A DNA stretch of 64,000 nt from Hydrogenophilales bacterium (GTDB lineage Bacteria > Pseudomonadota > Gammaproteobacteria > Burkholderiales > Thiobacillaceae). The stretch spans positions 62,001 through 126,000 of the forward strand of contig JACPYT010000004.1 of assembly GCA_016195805.1 (NCBI GenBank), read 5' to 3'. The first letter of the stretch is position 1, and each line of letters starts with the position of its first letter. Shown here piece by piece: positions 59,860 through 64,000 of this stretch. Position numbers and translations under genes: made by a program. The notes under the pieces are model-generated. The model saw only the letters and a program-made list of their open reading frames with translations, made no database searches and was not told where the DNA came from.

Positions 59860-60772
59860 CATCGAACTCGACTTCGCCGAAGTCCGGCGAGCCTTCGACC
59901 ACGCCGCGACCAGTTACGACGCGCACGCGGTGCTGCAGCGCGAGGTGTGCGACCGTCTGCTGGAACGCCTGGATTTCATGTCGCTGCAGCCTGGTCGCCT
60001 GCTGGATGTCGGCACCGGCACCGGCTACGGGCTGGCGCATCTGCTTGCACGTTATCCGGGTGCCGAACTGTGTGCACTCGATATCGCTCCGTCCATGCTG
60101 CATGCCGCTCGCGCACGCCTGCCGCAGCCGACGTGGGCGCAGCGTGCCCTACAGCGCCTCACCCCTCACGCCTTACCCCTCACCCACCTCGTGTGCGCGG
60201 ACATGGGGCGCCTGCCGCTCGCGGCCAACAGCATGAACCTCGTCTGGTCGAGTCTGGCCCTGCAATGGGCGCACGACCTGGAAGCCACGCTGAAAGGTCT
60301 TCATCAGGTGGTGGCGCCGGGCGGATTGCTGATCTTTGCCACGTTCGGGCCCGACACCCTGAAGGAGTTGCGCGCTGCCTTCTCAGCCATCGACGATGCG
60401 CCACATGTGAATCGCTTCATCGATCTGCACGACGTCGGCGACATGCTGATCCACGCCGGTTTTTCGAGTCCGGTGATGGAAATGGAGATGCTGACGCTGA
60501 CCTATGCCGACCTCAAAACCCTGATGCGCGACCTCAAGGGGATCGGCGCACACAACGCGGCAACAACGCGGCGTCGCGGCCTTTTGGGCAAGTCGGCGTG
60601 GTCGCGGCTCGAACAGGCGTATGAGACGCAGCGTCAGGAAGGCCGCCTGCCGGCCACCTTTGAAGTGATCTATGGTCATGCCTGGGCAGGCGACAAGACA
60701 CAGCGGGAAGACGGGCGGCAGGTGATCCAGTTCAACATCGGCGAGCGTCGCCGCAAGTTGGGTATGGCATGA
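59852..60772 (+). CDS. bioC: Malonyl-ACP O-methyltransferase
   Basis: Methylates malonyl-ACP so it can enter fatty-acid elongation for pimelate synthesis. The 306-residue protein has AFDHAATSYDAHAVLQREV, the SAM motif LLDVGTGTGYGLAHLL, ALDIAPSML, and VVAPGGLLIFATFGPDTL. A heptanucleotide tandem repeat encodes residues 103-112 (LTPHALPLTH) within the variable loop before LVCADM. Its stop overlaps bioD in ATGA. Confidence 0.96.
   Translation: MADIELDFAEVRRAFDHAATSYDAHAVLQREVCDRLLERLDFMSLQPGRLLDVGTGTGYGLAHLLARYPGAELCALDIAPSMLHAARARLPQPTWAQRALQRLTPHALPLTHLVCADMGRLPLAANSMNLVWSSLALQWAHDLEATLKGLHQVVAPGGLLIFATFGPDTLKELRAAFSAIDDAPHVNRFIDLHDVGDMLIHAGFSSPVMEMEMLTLTYADLKTLMRDLKGIGAHNAATTRRRGLLGKSAWSRLEQAYETQRQEGRLPATFEVIYGHAWAGDKTQREDGRQVIQFNIGERRRKLGMA
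60158..60185. repeat. Heptanucleotide tandem repeat inside bioC
   Basis: Four consecutive 7-bp units, CTCACCC, CTCACGC, CTTACCC, CTCACCC, lie in codons 103-112 of bioC. Because 7 is not a multiple of 3, gain or loss of one unit would shift the frame. Confidence 0.85.
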
Positions 60773-61449
60773 AGGCACGCGGACTGTTCGTCACCGGGAC
60801 CGATACCGGCGTCGGCAAGACGCGGGTGGCGGTGGCCTTGATCCATACGCTGCGCGCGCAGGGGCTGCGCGTGGCGGCGATGAAACCGGTATCGGCCGGC
60901 AGTGTGGCGGGCGAACTGAACGAGGATGTGATGGCGCTACGGCAGGCAGCCAATGTGATGGCCGACGTGCGCGATGTGAATCCCTATGCGTTCGAGCCTG
61001 CGATCGCGCCGCACATTGCTGCGGAGCAGGCCGGCGTGCGAATCGATCTGGAAATGATCGCTGCAGCGTACGCGCGGCTCGCAGCCATGGCCGACGTGGT
61101 GGTGGTCGAAGGGGCGGGCGGCTGGCGGGCGCCACTGAACGAGCATGAGGACATGGCGGATCTGGCGCAACGGCTCGGCCTGCCGGTTGTGCTGGTGGTG
61201 GGGGTGCGCCTGGGCTGCCTCAGTCATGCGTTGCTGACGGCTGAGTCGGTTGCCCGCCGGAGCCTGCCGTGGGCCGGCTGGATCGGCAATCACATCGACC
61301 CGGCGATGGCATCTCAGGCCGCCAACATTGCCGCATTGCGCGCGCGTCTGCCCGGTCCATGTCTGGGCGTGCAGGCCTTTTTTCCTGAACCCGATCTGTC
61401 GATGGATGCGCCGCAATGGCTGATTCTGCCTAAAGAATTAGCATCTTAG
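60769..61449 (+). CDS. bioD: Dethiobiotin synthetase
   Basis: ATP-dependent carboxylation and ring closure of 7,8-diaminopelargonate to dethiobiotin. The 226-residue protein shows the P-loop FVTGTDTGVGKTRVAVAL, AMKPVSAGS, VVVVEGAGGWRAPL and IGNHIDP. It closes the bioBFHCD run. bioA is not in the window and must lie elsewhere. AT-rich intergenic DNA follows. Confidence 0.96.
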   Translation: MKARGLFVTGTDTGVGKTRVAVALIHTLRAQGLRVAAMKPVSAGSVAGELNEDVMALRQAANVMADVRDVNPYAFEPAIAPHIAAEQAGVRIDLEMIAAAYARLAAMADVVVVEGAGGWRAPLNEHEDMADLAQRLGLPVVLVVGVRLGCLSHALLTAESVARRSLPWAGWIGNHIDPAMASQAANIAALRARLPGPCLGVQAFFPEPDLSMDAPQWLILPKELAS

Positions 61450-61578
61450 AATAATCGGGAATAACGATATTTTATAAATAAATCAATAAGTTAATACGAT
61501 CGTACTGCTTGTTCAGGCGAGCGGCGTCGTGTTACTGTCTGCGACATATTGCCGCACGTGGTTTCCTCGGTTCCCTCT
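61450..61578. promoter_or_regulatory. AT-rich intergenic region before the cox genes
   Basis: This 129-bp stretch is strikingly AT-rich compared with its surroundings, especially 61450-61500. It contains the 10-bp palindrome TACGATCGTA (61495-61504). It probably holds the promoter of the DUF2244-cox transcript, but I cannot place -10 and -35 boxes with confidence. Confidence 0.4.
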
Positions 61579-62064
61579 ATGGAACAGATGAATACGGAAG
61601 ACTGTGAAGGTGTGTCAGCAGGCGCGTTTGTATTTCAATCCCGCCCTAACCATTCATTGACGCACGGCCAGCAACGGTTCGTGTTCTGGAGCTTGGCGGG
61701 TGTGTGTTTTGCAACTTCGAGCGGTTTTGCGCTCTTGGGGTACTGGCTGATCCTGCCGTTTGCCGGACTGGAGATCGGCCTTCTGGCATGGGCATTGGGG
61801 GCCCTGCGCAGCCAGGAAGGGGATTACGAAACGCTTACGATCGAAGGGGATGTGGTGGTGCTGGAATGGCATGCCGGCACACGTGGAGAGCGCCGCGAAA
61901 TGAATCGCCAGTGGGCGCGCGTGGTGTGCGACTGCAGGACACCGGGCAGGGACTGTCGTCTGAGCCTCTGTTCTCACGGTCGCGAAACGAAAGTCGGACA
62001 GTACCTGAGTGACGAGGCGCGGCTGCAACTGGCTGCAACGTTGCGCAGAAAGTTGCAGGCATAA
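61579..62064 (+). CDS. DUF2244 family membrane protein
   Basis: A 161-residue protein of the DUF2244 family, which often sits next to cytochrome c oxidase genes. Two hydrophobic segments form a hairpin (FVFWSLAGVCFATSSGFALL and YWLILPFAGLEIGLLAWAL). A soluble region follows with YETLTIEGDVVVLEW and a late SDEARLQLAATLRRKL. ATG 61579 is preferred over the TTG at 61549. Its position 55 bp before coxB supports a link to oxidase assembly or membrane function, unproven. Confidence 0.82.
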   Translation: MEQMNTEDCEGVSAGAFVFQSRPNHSLTHGQQRFVFWSLAGVCFATSSGFALLGYWLILPFAGLEIGLLAWALGALRSQEGDYETLTIEGDVVVLEWHAGTRGERREMNRQWARVVCDCRTPGRDCRLSLCSHGRETKVGQYLSDEARLQLAATLRRKLQA

Positions 62065-62119
62065 CGCAATACGCGCCGCAACGACTACCCATAACAAAGT
62101 CGAGAGGACGGGGGACGCG

Positions 62120-63274
62120 ATGAAAAGCATGTGGCAACGGGCAGGGGTGGTAGGGGCGGCATGGGCCGCCAGCCAGTCAGCGCTGGCGGACTATGCATAC
62201 AACCTGCAACCACCGGTGAGTCAGGTGGCGCGGGATGTGTTCCATCTGCACAACCTCATCATGCTGGTGTGCGTAGGCATCTTCATCGTGGTATTCGGCA
62301 CGATGTTCTATTCGCTGTTCAAACATCGCAAATCGGTGGGCCACAAGGCCGCGCACTTCCACGAAAACACCACAGTCGAAATCATCTGGACCGTGATTCC
62401 TTTCGTCATCCTGGTGGGGATGGCCTATCCCGCCGCCAAGGTTGTGATCGAGATGAAGGACACCTCCAATCCCGACATGACCGTCAAGATCACCGGCTAC
62501 CAATGGAAGTGGGGGTACGACTACCTCAATGATGGCGTTCACTTCTATAGCACCCTTGCCACGCCGCGCGGGCAGATTGACGGTACCGAAGCCAAGGATG
62601 CCCACTATCTGCTGGAAGTGGACGAGCCGATGGTGGTTCCGGTGGGCAAACGGATACGCTTGCTGGTTACCGCCAACGACGTGATCCACTCCTGGTGGGT
62701 GCCTGCGTTTGGCGTCAAGCAGGATGGTATCCCGGGTTTCATCCGCGACAGCTGGTTCAAGGCCGACAAGATCGGTACCTACCGTGGTCAGTGCGCCGAA
62801 CTGTGCGGCAAGGACCATGGCTTCATGCCGATTGTGGTCAAGGTGGTCTCGGACGAGGACTACAAGGCCTGGGTGGCAAAGAAGAAAGGCATTGCGCAAA
62901 CCGCGGCAGCCGACAACGGAAAAACCTTCAAACTCGATGAGTTGGTGGAGCGGGGCGAGAAGGTCTTCCAGGCCAACTGCGCAGCCTGTCACCAGGCCAA
63001 CGGCATGGGAATCCCGGGTACGTTCCCGGCGTTGAATGGTTCCAAGGTCGCCACCGGACCGATCGACGCGCATATCAAGATCGTGTTGCACGGCGGTCGT
63101 CCGGGTACTGCCATGGTCGGGTTTGCCGATCGCCTGTCCGATGTGGAGATTGCTGCCGTGGTGACGTACGAGCGTAATGCGTGGAACAACAAGATGGGTG
63201 ATGCGGCGCAACCCGCGGACATCGCAGCCGCTCGTGGGGGCGCAGCCGTAGCTGCAGCCCCCGCCGCGCAATGA
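62120..63274 (+). CDS. coxB: Cytochrome c oxidase subunit II with fused cytochrome c domain
   Basis: A 384-residue caa3-like subunit II. A signal peptide ends near ALADYAYNL. Two helices follow ([20 protein letters not shown] and [19 protein letters not shown]). The CuA domain has [23 protein letters not shown] and the ligand cluster [14 protein letters not shown]-terminal cytochrome c domain binds haem at [11 protein letters not shown], with a late Met in [11 protein letters not shown]. The ATG at 62120 has GAGAGGACGGGG upstream. Its stop is 23 bp before coxA. Confidence 0.96.
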   Translation: MKSMWQRAGVVGAAWAASQSALADYAYNLQPPVSQVARDVFHLHNLIMLVCVGIFIVVFGTMFYSLFKHRKSVGHKAAHFHENTTVEIIWTVIPFVILVGMAYPAAKVVIEMKDTSNPDMTVKITGYQWKWGYDYLNDGVHFYSTLATPRGQIDGTEAKDAHYLLEVDEPMVVPVGKRIRLLVTANDVIHSWWVPAFGVKQDGIPGFIRDSWFKADKIGTYRGQCAELCGKDHGFMPIVVKVVSDEDYKAWVAKKKGIAQTAAADNGKTFKLDELVERGEKVFQANCAACHQANGMGIPGTFPALNGSKVATGPIDAHIKIVLHGGRPGTAMVGFADRLSDVEIAAVVTYERNAWNNKMGDAAQPADIAAARGGAAVAAAPAAQ

Positions 63275-63297
63275 ACAACCGAGAGGAGAGCACAGTC

Positions 63298-64000
63298 ATG
63301 TCTGACGCAGCACACGCCCACGACGACCACGGACACCACGCGCATCCCACCGGAATCATGCGCTGGCTGACCACGACCAACCACAAGGACATCGGTACGA
63401 TGTACCTGTGGTTTGCGCTGATCATGCTGTTCTCCGCCGGAACCATGGCGCTCCTGATCCGTGCCGAACTGTTTCATCCCGGCATGCAGCTGATGCACCC
63501 GGATTTTTTCAACCAGCTCACCACGATGCACGGCCTGATCATGATTTTCGGCGCGATCATGCCGGCCTTCACCGGCTTTGCGAACTGGCAGGTGCCGTTG
63601 ATGCTGGGCGCGCCCGACATGGCGTTTCCGCGCATGAACAACTGGAGTTTCTGGCTGCTGCCGGTGGCCGGCATCATGCTGCTGGGATCGTTCTTGTTGC
63701 CGGGCGGTGCTGTGGCGGGTGGCTGGACGATGTATCCGCCGCTCTTCATCCAGGGCGGGGTGTCGTATGACCTGACGATCCTGGCCGTGCATATCATGGG
63801 CCTGTCGTCGATCATGGGTTCGATCAACATCATCACCACCATTCTCAACATGCGCGCCCCCGGGCTCACGCTGATGAAGATGCCGCTCTTCTGCTGGACC
63901 TGGCTGATCACCGCCTACCTGCTGATCGCCACCATGCCGGTGCTGGCGGGTGCGGTGACCATGCTGCTGACCGACCGTAATTTCGGTACGCATTTCTTCA
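63298..64000 (+). CDS. coxA: Cytochrome c oxidase subunit I, 3' part outside the window
   Basis: The first 234 codons of the haem-copper oxidase catalytic subunit. The N-terminus is His-rich ([12 protein letters not shown]), then [19 protein letters not shown], the low-spin haem His in [18 protein letters not shown], and the helix [30 protein letters not shown] gives a strong ribosome binding site. The frame is open to the window end. Confidence 0.97.
   Translation, partial: MSDAAHAHDDHGHHAHPTGIMRWLTTTNHKDIGTMYLWFALIMLFSAGTMALLIRAELFHPGMQLMHPDFFNQLTTMHGLIMIFGAIMPAFTGFANWQVPLMLGAPDMAFPRMNNWSFWLLPVAGIMLLGSFLLPGGAVAGGWTMYPPLFIQGGVSYDLTILAVHIMGLSSIMGSINIITTILNMRAPGLTLMKMPLFCWTWLITAYLLIATMPVLAGAVTMLLTDRNFGTHFF

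Noticed and set aside
1-64000. CRISPR array, tRNA genes, insertion sequences or prophage
   Set aside because: No direct-repeat array, cloverleaf, transposase or phage gene was seen on either strand.

Overview
The window is GC-rich, tightly packed bacterial chromosome. It most likely comes from a betaproteobacterium; a Thiobacillus-like Nitrosomonadales member is my inference from the complete exosortase A (XrtA/EpsH) polysaccharide locus, the aroB-dgt pair, the bioBFHCD run and a coxB with a fused cytochrome c domain. No rRNA, tRNA, CRISPR array, prophage or insertion sequence was seen.

Layout. (1) 1-4145: the edge of a small secreted protein gene, lipA, then a minus-strand housekeeping operon (MazG-like pyrophosphohydrolase, 2Fe-2S ferredoxin, alpha/beta hydrolase, NodI/NodJ-like ABC exporter). 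(2) 4146-28724: a plus-strand XrtA-type exopolysaccharide operon. In order it holds an export lipoprotein, chain-length determinant, tyrosine autokinase, outer-membrane barrel, secretion-type ATPase, UDP-GlcNAc 2-epimerase, polysaccharide deacetylase, FemAB-like transferase, glycosyltransferases, exosortase A fused to an EpsI domain, an amidotransferase, a sulfotransferase, a CapK-like adenylating ligase, a toroid-like protein, an O-glycosylation-ligase-like protein and an SGNH/MBOAT acylation pair. Most neighbours overlap at ATGA or GTGA. No PEP-CTERM substrate is encoded here. (3) 28746-37776: a second amidotransferase lacking the catalytic Cys2, then a divergent plus-strand set with a sulfotransferase, a NodB-fold protein, four glycosyltransferases and a TPR protein. 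(4) 37773-52150: a minus-strand polysaccharide cassette. It holds a GT2-membrane-sulfatase-fold fusion, a sulfotransferase, two deacetylases, three GT2 enzymes, a Wzx-like flippase, a less GC-rich stretch with an unknown protein, a methyltransferase and a decayed pyruvyltransferase-like gene, and a leading GT4 enzyme. (5) 52420-64000: aroB, dgt, a rhodanese, comF, a small membrane protein, the biotin operon bioBFHCD, a DUF2244 protein, coxB and the start of coxA.

How it fits together. The genes could build, N-acetyl-modify, sulfate, O-acylate, flip, polymerise and export one or more complex polysaccharides, and process PEP-CTERM proteins encoded elsewhere. Sequences matching the -24/-12 sigma-54 promoter occur upstream of the main eps operon (with a 13-bp palindrome further upstream), the ATPase gene, the minus-strand cassette and the rhodanese gene. 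Two weaker candidates lie elsewhere. This points to one RpoN-dependent regulon, probably driven by a PrsK/PrsR-type two-component system not present here. Two hairpins after the first and third eps genes suggest graded expression within the operon.

The observations most worth a second look are the 1039-residue GT2-membrane-sulfatase-fold fusion with Thr at the nucleophile position, the amidotransferase whose Cys2 is Asp, the dispersed sigma-54 sites (including one before a rhodanese gene), the pseudogene with three separate lesions, and a heptanucleotide tandem repeat inside bioC.
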